Notes under the pieces: generated by a model
Databases searched by the model: none
Told to the model about the DNA's origin: nothing
What the model saw: the letters and a program-made list of their open reading frames with translations, nothing else
Translations under genes and position numbers: made by a program
DNA from: DATLEX01 sp035525045
Lineage (GTDB): Bacteria > Acidobacteriota > Thermoanaerobaculia > Gp7-AA8
Direction of reading: 5' to 3'
DNA: 19,869 nucleotides
Assembly: GCA_035525045.1 (NCBI GenBank)
Contig: DATLEX010000247.1
Location: 1 to 19,869, forward strand
Part shown: piece after piece, positions 13,068-19,869 of the stretch
How positions within the stretch are numbered: the stretch's first letter is position 1
How the letters are laid out: the number at the start of each line of letters is the position of its first letter

Positions 13068-14213
13068 CAGCAGCGGGCTCCGCGCTCGGGGCTCAGGGCT
13101 CAGGGCGCTTTCCAGATCGGCAATCAGGTCATCCGGGTGCTCCAGTCCGACCGAGAGCCGCAGGAGGTTCTCCGGCGTGGCCGACTGCGGGCCCTCGCTG
13201 GAGGCGCGGTGCTCGATCAGGCTCTCCACCCCGCCGAGCGACGTGGCGCGGGTGAAGAGCCGGGTCCGGGCTGCGACGGCGAGCGCCTCGGCCCGCCCGC
13301 CGCGCACGAGGAAGGAGAGCATGCCGCCGAAGCCGGACATCTGGCGGCTGGCCAGGAGGTGACGCGGATGGGTCCGGAGACCGGGATAGAACACCGCCTC
13401 GACGCGCGGGTGCGCGACCAGGAAGGAGGCCACCGCAGCGGCATTCTCGGAGTGCACTCGAACGCGCGCCGCCAGGGAGCGGATCCCGCGCATGACGAGC
13501 CAGGAGTTGAAGGGGGATGCCACGGCGCCGGCGAGGAGGCGCACCTGCTCGACGCGCTCGAAGAGCTCGTCGCGGCGGGCGAAGGCGAGCGATCCGCCCT
13601 GCACGTCGCTGTGTCCGCCGAGGTACTTGGTGGAGGAGTGGAGGACGAGGTCGGCGCCGAGCTCGATCGGTCGCTGGAGCGCCGGGGTGGCGAACGTCCC
13701 GTCGACGACGGTGATCGCGCCGCGCTGCCGGGCCGCGCCCGCCAGCGCTTCGATGTCGGCGATCTTCAGCAGCGGGTTCGACGGCGTCTCGATCCAGAGC
13801 AGACGCGTCGAGTCGCGCATGGCCGCGGCCACCGTCGCCTCGTCATCCATCGCAACGGTGTCGAAGGAGAGACCCCACTGATGGCCGAGTTGCGCCGCCA
13901 GCTTGCGGAAGGCGTAGTAGCTGTCGTCCGGGAGCAGGACATGCGAGCCGCCGGGCAGGGCCTGGAGCAACGCCGCGCCGGCGGCCATCCCGGAGGCGAA
14001 GGCGAGGGCCGCCGCCGCCGAGTCGACCGCCGCCAGCGCCTCCTCGAGCCTGCTCTGGGTCGGGTTGGCCTCGCGGATGTATCCGAATCCGCGGGGCGTG
14101 TCGCCTTCGACGCTCCGCTCGAAGGTCGTGGAGAGGTGGATGGGAGGAGCGATGGCCCCGGTCTCTCGGTCGACATGCATCCCGGCGTGGATGGCGATCG
14201 TCTCGAAGTGCAT
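13065..14213 (-). CDS. PLP-dependent trans-sulfuration enzyme (cystathionine gamma-synthase / lyase family)
   Basis: A 382-residue cytoplasmic fold-type I PLP enzyme of the Cys/Met metabolism family. The PLP-binding lysine is K196 in HSSTKYLGGHSD, the pyridine-contacting aspartate is D171 (VVDGTFATP, with Gly where most members have Asn), and GYIREANPT near residues 44-52 contains the Tyr/Arg pair that contacts PLP phosphate of the partner subunit. SGMAAGAALL is the phosphate-binding turn. Family members include cystathionine gamma-synthase, cystathionine gamma-lyase, methionine gamma-lyase and O-acetylhomoserine sulfhydrylase; these cannot be separated by eye. The start has TAGGTT exactly six bases upstream. 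The C-terminal SPEPRARSPLL is encoded by a 7-bp tandem repeat and probably lies outside the fold. Confidence 0.9.
   Translation of the reverse strand: MHFETIAIHAGMHVDRETGAIAPPIHLSTTFERSVEGDTPRGFGYIREANPTQSRLEEALAAVDSAAAALAFASGMAAGAALLQALPGGSHVLLPDDSYYAFRKLAAQLGHQWGLSFDTVAMDDEATVAAAMRDSTRLLWIETPSNPLLKIADIEALAGAARQRGAITVVDGTFATPALQRPIELGADLVLHSSTKYLGGHSDVQGGSLAFARRDELFERVEQVRLLAGAVASPFNSWLVMRGIRSLAARVRVHSENAAAVASFLVAHPRVEAVFYPGLRTHPRHLLASRQMSGFGGMLSFLVRGGRAEALAVAARTRLFTRATSLGGVESLIEHRASSEGPQSATPENLLRLSVGLEHPDDLIADLESALSPEPRARSPLL
13084..13104 (+). repeat. Three-copy 7-bp tandem repeat at the 3' end of the trans-sulfuration gene
   Basis: GCTCGGG, GCTCAGG and GCTCAGG stand head to tail. Being 21 bases they keep frame and encode part of the Pro/Glu-rich C-terminal tail on the minus strand. 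Such short tandem units may mark slippage or an expanding repeat. Confidence 0.55.
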
Positions 14214-14219
14214 GGAGAT

Positions 14220-14225
14220 AACCTA
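14220..14225 (-). promoter_or_regulatory. -10 box TAGGTT, leaderless start for the trans-sulfuration gene
   Basis: TAGGTT on the minus strand is followed by six bases (ATCTCC) and the ATG at 14213, so transcript and translation starts should coincide. TTCAAG lies 17 bp upstream but matches the -35 consensus poorly. Confidence 0.45.
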
Positions 14226-14278
14226 CTACTGCTGGCCTGAAGCTTGAAACCGGGTCGCCGAGTCATCCCCCGGCTCCG

Positions 14279-15304
14279 ATGTGCCACCATGTGCCGCTGC
14301 CGATGCCGAAAGCCCCCCTGCGCCGCCGCACCGATCCTCCCCCCGCCGGCGAAGCCGACCTTCTCCGGGCGCTGGTGGTGGACGACCACGAGCCGTACCG
14401 CGAGTACATCGCGGAGCTCGTGTCGCGGTTCGGGTTCCAGGTCACCGCGGCCGGCGACGGGACGACCGCGCTGGCCGTGCTGCGGGAACACGCTCCGTTC
14501 CACCTGCTGATCGTCGATTGCGAGATGCCGCGCATGAGCGGCCTGGCCCTCATCGCCGCCGTGCGGGCCCAGGAGCGATTCAGCGACGTCTACGCGGTGA
14601 TGCTCACGGCGCGGGAGGACGTGGGGACGAAAGTCTCGGCGCTGCGTCTCGGCTTCGACGACTACATAAGCAAGTCGGCGAGCGAGGTCGAGATCGCCGC
14701 GAAGCTCAGCGCGGCGCGGCGGCTGGTCTCGCGGCAGCACCGGCTCCACGAGACCGTCCGCGAGCTCTACGGCCTGGCCACGCACGATGAGCTGACCGGC
14801 GTCTTCAACCGCCGGCTCTTCTTCGCCGAGGCCGAGCGGCTCCTGGCCGAGGGCACGGCGGTCGGCCTGATCTTCTTCGATCTCGACGACTTCAAGCGGG
14901 TGAACGACACCTTCGGGCACCTCGCCGGCGACCGGCTCCTTCGCGACATCGGCTCGCTCTTTCTGAGCCGCACCCGCCATGAAGACCTCATCGCCCGATA
15001 CGGCGGCGACGAGTTCGTGATGCTCGTGCTGGGCCTCGCGCCGCCGGAGGTGGAAGTCCTGGCCAGACGGATGGCCGATCAGATCGCCTCCGCGCGGTGG
15101 ACCTTCGGCACCGAAACCTTCAGCCTCGGCGTCACCACCGGTGTGGCCTGCTCCTCCCAGCTCCAGCAGCCCACCCTCCCCCAGCTTCTCAGCGCCGGCG
15201 ACCGCGACCTGTACCGGAACAAGTGGCTGCGCAAGAACCCCGGTGTCGACCCGGCGCTCTATATCTACGACGCCGCGCGGGAGGGAAGGTTGACGGGGGA
15301 GTAG
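14279..15304 (+). CDS. Response regulator with GGDEF output: diguanylate cyclase (PleD/WspR-like)
   Basis: A 341-residue cytoplasmic protein that should make cyclic di-GMP when phosphorylated. A receiver domain spans about residues 30-148 with D35-D36, phospho-acceptor D80, T110 and K132. A GGDEF domain spans about 160-330, with DLDDFKRVND, the intact catalytic GGDEF at 242-246 and the product-inhibition I-site RHED at 233-236, so feedback control is expected. The annotated start is ATG 14279; a second in-frame ATG at 14303 would drop eight residues outside the domain, and neither has a good Shine-Dalgarno or -10 box, so the start is uncertain. It is divergent from the trans-sulfuration gene and upstream of a site-2 protease gene that has its own box. 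The partner kinase is not in the window. Confidence 0.92.
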   Translation: MCHHVPLPMPKAPLRRRTDPPPAGEADLLRALVVDDHEPYREYIAELVSRFGFQVTAAGDGTTALAVLREHAPFHLLIVDCEMPRMSGLALIAAVRAQERFSDVYAVMLTAREDVGTKVSALRLGFDDYISKSASEVEIAAKLSAARRLVSRQHRLHETVRELYGLATHDELTGVFNRRLFFAEAERLLAEGTAVGLIFFDLDDFKRVNDTFGHLAGDRLLRDIGSLFLSRTRHEDLIARYGGDEFVMLVLGLAPPEVEVLARRMADQIASARWTFGTETFSLGVTTGVACSSQLQQPTLPQLLSAGDRDLYRNKWLRKNPGVDPALYIYDAAREGRLTGE

Positions 15305-15322
15305 GCCCGAAGGCCCGCCCGC

Positions 15323-15328
15323 TACAAT
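15323..15328 (+). promoter_or_regulatory. -10 box TACAAT for the site-2 protease gene
   Basis: TACAAT lies nine bases before the ATG at 15338, predicting a leader of two or three bases. No Shine-Dalgarno lies in between and no -35 hexamer is recognisable. Confidence 0.5.
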
Positions 15329-15337
15329 GCCACTTCC

Positions 15338-16006
15338 ATGATCCAGCTCGGCTCCATCCGCGGGACCACGATCACCCTCGACTTCAGCTTCCTCTTCATC
15401 GTGGCGCTGTTCGTGATCACCAGCTACAACCCGAACATCGGGATCCACTACGCCCTGCTCTGGATCCCGGTGCTCTTCCTCAGCATCCTGCTCCACGAGC
15501 TGGCGCACGCCGGGATGATCGGCCTCTTCGGCTTCGGCTCGAGCCAGATCGTCCTGGGAGGGATGGGAGGCGTGACCATCAATCGCCGGCAGGCCAGGCC
15601 GTGGCAGGACATGCTGATCAGCCTCGCCGGCCCCGCCTCCAGCTTCGCCCTGGCGGCCCTCGTTCGGGCCTTCTACCGGAACAGCGAGCTGGCGCAGCGC
15701 GACCCCATGCTGGCCGCCTTCCTCCCCCTGCTGATCATCGCCAACGTCTTCTGGGGAATCTTCAACTGCCTGCCGATCAGTCCCCTCGACGGCGGACACG
15801 CCCTGCGCGACCTGCTGCGGATCTTCATGCCCGATCGGAAGGCCTTTCCCATCGCCATCTGGATCGGGATCGTCGTCGGCGTGGTGGTGGCCATTCTCGG
15901 GCTGCTGGCCCGCCAGATCTTCGTCACGGTCCTGCTGGCCTGGTTCGTCTTCATGAATTATCAGCAGTGGCAGTATTACCGCGATCACGGAACCCCGGGT
16001 GATTAG
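15338..16006 (+). CDS. Site-2 protease family (M50) intramembrane metalloprotease
   Basis: A 222-residue polytopic membrane protein of the small, minimal M50 type without PDZ or CBS domains. The zinc motif HELAH is at residues 53-57 inside a membrane segment, and the third-ligand motif LPISPLDGG places D151 in a later segment; both are intact. Hydrophobic segments lie near residues 14-30, 38-62, 92-112, 128-146 and 172-210. Family members cleave membrane-anchored regulators or pro-proteins within the bilayer; the substrate here is unknown. The gene sits between two c-di-GMP proteins on the same strand, yet its TACAAT box and that of the next gene suggest separate transcripts. The GTG-free ATG start is supported by the box nine bases upstream. 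Confidence 0.92.
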   Translation: MIQLGSIRGTTITLDFSFLFIVALFVITSYNPNIGIHYALLWIPVLFLSILLHELAHAGMIGLFGFGSSQIVLGGMGGVTINRRQARPWQDMLISLAGPASSFALAALVRAFYRNSELAQRDPMLAAFLPLLIIANVFWGIFNCLPISPLDGGHALRDLLRIFMPDRKAFPIAIWIGIVVGVVVAILGLLARQIFVTVLLAWFVFMNYQQWQYYRDHGTPGD

Positions 16007-16010
16007 CCCC

Positions 16011-16016
16011 TACAAT
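16011..16016 (+). promoter_or_regulatory. -10 box TACAAT for the PAS/GGDEF/EAL gene
   Basis: TACAAT overlaps the first possible ATG (16015) of the next gene. If it is the -10 box, transcription would begin near 16023 and that ATG could not be used; the next in-frame ATG is at 16057, giving a leader of about 34 bases without a Shine-Dalgarno. Confidence 0.4.
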
Positions 16017-16056
16017 GGGGAACAAAAAGCGGCGCCACGCGGCGCACCTCCCGCCA

Positions 16057-19000
16057 ATGACCGTGCCTGCCGATCACAGAACCCAACTGCGAGGCATCCG
16101 CCGTCTCCTGAGGCGCGTCCTGCGCCGGCGGGATGGACGGGCGGGAGACGATCTGCGCACCACCGACGCCATCCTGAAGGCGCAACAGGAGGCCACCCTC
16201 GACGGCATCCTGGTGGTGGATGGAGAGCGGCGGGTCCTCTCCTATAACCGCCGCTTCCTGGAGATCTGGGGCATCCCGGCCGAGGTGGCCGCGTTCGCCA
16301 CGGATGAGGAGCTGATCACCTATGCGTTCGATGCCGTCGCCGATGTCGACGCCTTCACGCGCGGAGTGGAGGCGTTGTACGGGGATCCGACGGCCGTCCG
16401 GAGCGAGGAGCGGATCGAGCTGAAGGACGGGCGGACCTTGTCCCGCACCTCGATCCCAGTGAAGACCAGCGAGGGGGGCGTCACCGGCCGGGCCTGGTAC
16501 TTCCACGACATCACCGAGGCGCAGCGCTCGAAGAGGCTGCAGGCGGCGCTGTTCAGGATCTCGCAGTTGAGTCACGAGTCGGGAGACCTTCCCGCCTTCT
16601 ACGCCGCCATCCACCAGGTGGTCGGCGAAATGATGGATGCCACGAACTTCTACATCGCCGAGTATGACGCCGAGCGGGACATCCTCACCTTCCCCTACTT
16701 CGTCGACCAGTTCGATACCGCGCCGGATGGGCGGCCACCCGGCCGGACGCTGACCGCCTACGTCCTTCGCACCGGCAAGCCGATGCTGATCACACCGGAG
16801 CGCTTCGAGTCGCTCGTGAAGCGTGGAGAAGTCGAGCTGATCGGGGCGCCGTCGGTCGACTGGCTCGGCGTTCCCCTCCGCACGGGCGAGCTGACCTGGG
16901 GGGTGCTCAGCGCGCAGAGCTACGACGAGCGCCGCCGCTACACCGAGCGCGACCGGGAAGTGCTCGTGTTCGTCTCCCAGCACCTCGCCTCGGCCATCGA
17001 GCAGAAGCGGAAGGAAGAGGCGCTGCGGCAGAGCGAGCGCCGCTACCGGCAGATGTTCGAGAACACCCGCGCCGTCCAACTGGTCATCGACCCGGCCAGC
17101 GGCGAGATCGTCGACGCGAACGCCGCCGCCTGCGACTTCTACCTCTACACGCTCGACGAGCTGCGATCGATGCGGATCTGGAACATCAACGTCCTGGGGG
17201 AGGAGCGGGTGCGGGAGGAGTTGCGCAACGCCGACAGTCAGGGTCAGAGCTACTTCCTCTTCCGGCACATGCGCGCCAACGGCGAGATTCGCGACGTGGA
17301 GGTCCACTCCGGGCCGGTGGAGGTGGGAGGGCGGCGGCTCCTCTACTCGATCATCCACGACATCACCGAGCGGAAGCGCACCGAGCGGGCCCTGCAACAG
17401 TCGGAGGCGAAGTTCCGGAGCATCTTCGACCACGCCTCGGTGGGCATCGTGCAGTCGACCCGCGACGGGCAGCTCGTCACCGCCAACCAGACCATGGCCA
17501 AGATCCTCGGCTACGACGCGGTGGACGAGCTGCTGCAGGTGGACATGGCCCGCGACGTCTGGCTCGACGCCTCGGAGCGCGAGTACCTCTTCCGCAAATT
17601 CGAGCCCCGCGGCTATGCCACCGACGTCGAGGTGCGCTGGAGGCGGAGAGACGGCGCACCGATCTGGGTGCAGATCAACGCGCACGCCATCCGCTCGCCG
17701 TCCGGCGCGACCTACTTCGAGGGCTTCATCTACGACATCACCAACCGCAAGCAGGCCGAGGATTCACTCGCCGCCGCGAACTCGCAGCGCAAGGCGGTGC
17801 TCGATGCGGCCACGCGCGTGTCCATCATCGCCACCGACTCGCGGGGGATGATCACCGTCTTCAACTCCGGCGCGGAGCGCCTCCTCGGATACTCCGCCGC
17901 CGAGATGATCGGCCGCCGCTCTCTGCTCGACCTTCACGATCCCGACCAGGTGGCCGCGCGCGGCGCCGAGCTCAGCGCCGAGCTCCACAGACCGGTCGGC
18001 GGCTTCGACGTCCTGGTCCAGCGCGCCGCCAGGGAGGAGGTCGAGGAGCGCGAGTGGACCTACGTCCGCGCCTCGGCCGAGTGCCGGACCTTCCTCGTCT
18101 CCGTCACCGCGCTGCGCGGGGAGGAGGGGCCCATCACCGGGTTCCTGCACGTCGGGACCGACATCACCGAGCGCAAGCGAGCCGAGGAGATGCTCCGCCA
18201 GCAGTCGGCGGCCATGACCGCATCGATGGATGGAATCGGGATCGTCAACGAGCGGCTGGAGTTCACCCACGTCAACGACGCCCTGGCCAAGCTCTACGGC
18301 TACACCCGGGCGCCGGCCATGCTCGGCCGGACGCTGGAGGAGCTCTACGACGGCGAGGAGCGTGTCCGCCTCGCCGAAAACATCATCCCCGCGGTCAGGA
18401 GCCGGGGCCGCTGGCGGGGCGAGGCCACCGGCAAACGCCGCGACGGATTCTCCTTTCCACAGGAGATCTCGCTGACCGCCATCGAGGACGGCGGCATCGT
18501 CTGCGTCGTTCGCGACATCACCGAGCGCACCTACGCCGAGGAACAGATCAAGCACCTCGCCTACCACGATGCCCTGACCGGTCTTCCCAACCGCCTCCTG
18601 TTCAAGGACCGTCTCACCGTGGCGCTGTCTCACGCCCAGCGGGACAATACCCGCGCCGCCGTGCTCTACCTCGACCTCGACCGCTTCAAGATCATCAACG
18701 ACTCGCTCGGCCACAACGTCGGCGACCAGCTCCTCCAGGCCGTGGCCACCCGCGTCTCCTCCTGCGTGCGGGAGAGCGATACCGTCGCTCGCCAGGGCGG
18801 TGACGAATTCACGCTCCTTCTCCCCCACCTCGTCAACTCCGAGGACGCGGCCCTCGTCGCCCAGAAGATCCTGGAGGCAGTTCGATACCCGTTTCACATC
18901 GAGGGACGGGAGTTCTTCACCACCACCAGCATCGGGATCAGCATCTATCCGGAAGACGGGAGCGATGCCACCACCCTCATCAAGAACGCCGACACGGCCA

Positions 19001-19854
19001 TGTACCAGGCCAAGGAGCTGGGACGGGACAACTACCAGCTCTTCAACGCCTTCGTGAATGCCAAGGCCCTGCAGCGCATCGCCATCGAACACGGCTTGCG
19101 GAAGGCGCTCATGAACGAGGAGCTCGAGATCCACTATCAGCCGATCTTCGACTTCCGCTCCGGGCGCATCAGCGGCATGGAAGCGCTCCTGCGCTGGGAC
19201 CATCCCGAGATGGGGCCCATCCCGCCGAACACGTTCATCCCCATCGCCGAGGCCACCGGGATGATGGTCGCCATCGGCTCCTGGGCCCTGCGCACCGCCT
19301 CCGCACAGGCCATGGCCTGGCAGAGGTCGGGGTTCCAGAACCTCTCGCTGGCCGTGAACCTCTCCGTGACCCAGCTCCAGCAGGCGGACCTGGTGGATCG
19401 AGTGCGGGAAATCCTCGAGGAGACCGGGCTGCAACCGCATCTTCTCGAGCTGGAGATCACCGAGAGCAGCGCCATGCACAGTCCGGAAACGATCGCCCGC
19501 ACGCTGTACGACCTGAAGAAGCTCGGCGTGCGCATCTCCCTCGACGACTTCGGCACCGGCCACTCCTCGCTGAGCTACCTCAAACGCTTCCCGATCGACA
19601 CGCTGAAGATCGACCAGTCGTTCGTCCGCGACATCAACGCCGATCCCGATACGGCGGCCATCGTCATGGCCATCATCGCCATGGCGCACAGTCTGCGGCT
19701 GAAGGTCATCGCCGAGGGGGTGGAGGTCAGCGACCAGGCCGCCTTCCTCAAGCGGCACTCCTGCGACCAGATGCAGGGCTACCTGGTCAAGGCCCCGGTG
19801 CCGGCCCCCGAGTTCCTCGACCTGATCGACGTGGGGTCAGGTCTGAAAATTTAA
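16057..19854 (+). CDS. Multi-PAS/GAF GGDEF-EAL protein: bifunctional cyclic di-GMP synthase/phosphodiesterase
   Basis: About 1265 residues, apparently cytoplasmic. Order: PAS (about 35-160), GAF (165-320), PAS (326-445), PAS (449-568), PAS (577-708), PAS (712-828), GGDEF (832-993), EAL (1008-1258). Each PAS ends in the usual DITERK/DITNRK linker. The cyclase motif GGDEF is intact at 914-918 with the I-site RESD at 905-908. The EAL domain keeps E1042, the NLS asparagine, ELEITES, D1163-D1164, LKID and AEGVE; the DDFGTGYSS loop has His1169 instead of Tyr. Both activities are therefore plausible. An alternative start at 16015 would add 14 basic residues, but that ATG overlaps a TACAAT box. The last residues DVGSGLKI and the stop codon come from what looks like an inserted repeat end (19831-19869). 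Confidence 0.9.
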   Translation: MTVPADHRTQLRGIRRLLRRVLRRRDGRAGDDLRTTDAILKAQQEATLDGILVVDGERRVLSYNRRFLEIWGIPAEVAAFATDEELITYAFDAVADVDAFTRGVEALYGDPTAVRSEERIELKDGRTLSRTSIPVKTSEGGVTGRAWYFHDITEAQRSKRLQAALFRISQLSHESGDLPAFYAAIHQVVGEMMDATNFYIAEYDAERDILTFPYFVDQFDTAPDGRPPGRTLTAYVLRTGKPMLITPERFESLVKRGEVELIGAPSVDWLGVPLRTGELTWGVLSAQSYDERRRYTERDREVLVFVSQHLASAIEQKRKEEALRQSERRYRQMFENTRAVQLVIDPASGEIVDANAAACDFYLYTLDELRSMRIWNINVLGEERVREELRNADSQGQSYFLFRHMRANGEIRDVEVHSGPVEVGGRRLLYSIIHDITERKRTERALQQSEAKFRSIFDHASVGIVQSTRDGQLVTANQTMAKILGYDAVDELLQVDMARDVWLDASEREYLFRKFEPRGYATDVEVRWRRRDGAPIWVQINAHAIRSPSGATYFEGFIYDITNRKQAEDSLAAANSQRKAVLDAATRVSIIATDSRGMITVFNSGAERLLGYSAAEMIGRRSLLDLHDPDQVAARGAELSAELHRPVGGFDVLVQRAAREEVEEREWTYVRASAECRTFLVSVTALRGEEGPITGFLHVGTDITERKRAEEMLRQQSAAMTASMDGIGIVNERLEFTHVNDALAKLYGYTRAPAMLGRTLEELYDGEERVRLAENIIPAVRSRGRWRGEATGKRRDGFSFPQEISLTAIEDGGIVCVVRDITERTYAEEQIKHLAYHDALTGLPNRLLFKDRLTVALSHAQRDNTRAAVLYLDLDRFKIINDSLGHNVGDQLLQAVATRVSSCVRESDTVARQGGDEFTLLLPHLVNSEDAALVAQKILEAVRYPFHIEGREFFTTTSIGISIYPEDGSDATTLIKNADTAMYQAKELGRDNYQLFNAFVNAKALQRIAIEHGLRKALMNEELEIHYQPIFDFRSGRISGMEALLRWDHPEMGPIPPNTFIPIAEATGMMVAIGSWALRTASAQAMAWQRSGFQNLSLAVNLSVTQLQQADLVDRVREILEETGLQPHLLELEITESSAMHSPETIARTLYDLKKLGVRISLDDFGTGHSSLSYLKRFPIDTLKIDQSFVRDINADPDTAAIVMAIIAMAHSLRLKVIAEGVEVSDQAAFLKRHSCDQMQGYLVKAPVPAPEFLDLIDVGSGLKI

Positions 19855-19869
19855 CTTCACGTCTACCCC
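19831..19869 (+). mobile_element. Possible edge of a REP/RAYT-type element carrying the GGGGTCAGGTCT motif
   Basis: GGGGTCAGGTCT at 19833-19844, followed by AT-rich GAAAATTTAAC, resembles the conserved ends that flank IS200-like REP-associated tyrosine transposase (RAYT) genes in many bacteria. It provides the final codons and the stop codon of the EAL protein. The element, if real, extends beyond the window, so no transposase can be seen. Confidence 0.45.

Noticed and set aside
12756..14240. A 494-codon plus-strand open frame opposite the trans-sulfuration and CPCC genes
   Set aside because: It is low-complexity and domain-free, and the opposite strand encodes recognised proteins.
14226..14278. 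AAGCTT-centred short palindrome and repeat-like bases between the trans-sulfuration and GGDEF genes
   Set aside because: The symmetry is only about ten bases and has no second copy in the window; it is not enough to call an operator or repeat.
16003..19758. Long minus-strand open frames (560 and 664 codons) opposite the PAS/GGDEF/EAL gene
   Set aside because: Same codon-shadow effect; the plus strand has continuous PAS, GAF, GGDEF and EAL motifs.
1..19869. CRISPR arrays, tRNA or rRNA genes, defence or biosynthetic clusters
   Set aside because: No regularly spaced repeats, cloverleaf-like or rRNA-like segments, nor recognisable defence or biosynthetic gene sets were seen on either strand.

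Overview
The window is GC-rich (roughly two thirds G+C by eye) and densely coded on both strands, with no rRNA, tRNA, CRISPR array or intact transposase. The best guess for the organism is an uncultured or little-studied Acidobacteriota bacterium, perhaps of the Thermoanaerobaculia type. The reasons are an actinobacterial-style fused 2-oxoglutarate dehydrogenase outside an otherwise actinobacterial setting, a YpdA-like flavoprotein, a lineage-type secreted protein, and many long PAS/GGDEF signalling proteins. This is an inference from gene content; Gemmatimonadota or a related phylum is not excluded.

Layout. 1-154 (-): start of a secreted protein that runs off the left edge. 176-1703 (-): zinc-ribbon thioredoxin followed by an AI-2E/PerM-type membrane protein, divergent from 1758-3306 (+), a tandem GNAT acetyltransferase and a PAP2 phosphatase. 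3367-7080 (+): the fused E2-like/E1 2-oxoglutarate dehydrogenase (Kgd type). 7202-8038 (+): a secreted protein with the strongest-looking promoter of the window. 8115-9146 (+): a YpdA-like FAD/NAD(P) oxidoreductase. 9160-10265 (-): a single-receiver response regulator with an acidic tail and, upstream, a conserved hypothetical protein. 10295-11715 (+): a TerB-like protein translationally overlapped with a secreted protein carrying an HExxH motif. 11675-14213 (-): agmatinase-family enzyme, small CPCC coiled-coil protein and a trans-sulfuration PLP enzyme. 14279-19854 (+): receiver-GGDEF diguanylate cyclase, site-2 protease family protein, and a PAS/GAF/GGDEF/EAL protein. The end of that last gene, and of the window, looks like the edge of a REP/RAYT-type repeat element. 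No stretch of more than about 130 bases lacks a gene.

The clearest structure beyond the genes is promoter architecture. Eight genes on both strands carry a TANNNT hexamer (TACAAT, TACACT, TAGACT, TAAACT, TAGGTT) ending 6-10 nt before the start codon, with no Shine-Dalgarno sequence between. This places the expected transcription start at or within a few bases of the start codon and points to widespread leaderless transcription. It also fixes several start codons, including three GTG starts. The secreted protein at 7202 is the contrast: extended -10, leader of about 50 nt and a strong AGGAGG. Other small structures are an in-frame REP-like palindrome inside the GNAT gene, an 8-bp hairpin that would sequester the agmatinase start codon, and inverted repeats spanning the stop codons of the PAP2 and Kgd genes.

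How the genes might work together: central metabolism (Kgd), thiol redox (thioredoxin, YpdA-like), sulfur amino acids (trans-sulfuration enzyme), guanidino/polyamine metabolism (agmatinase family) and c-di-GMP signalling (two proteins around an intramembrane protease). No defence island, secondary-metabolite cluster or complete mobile element is visible.
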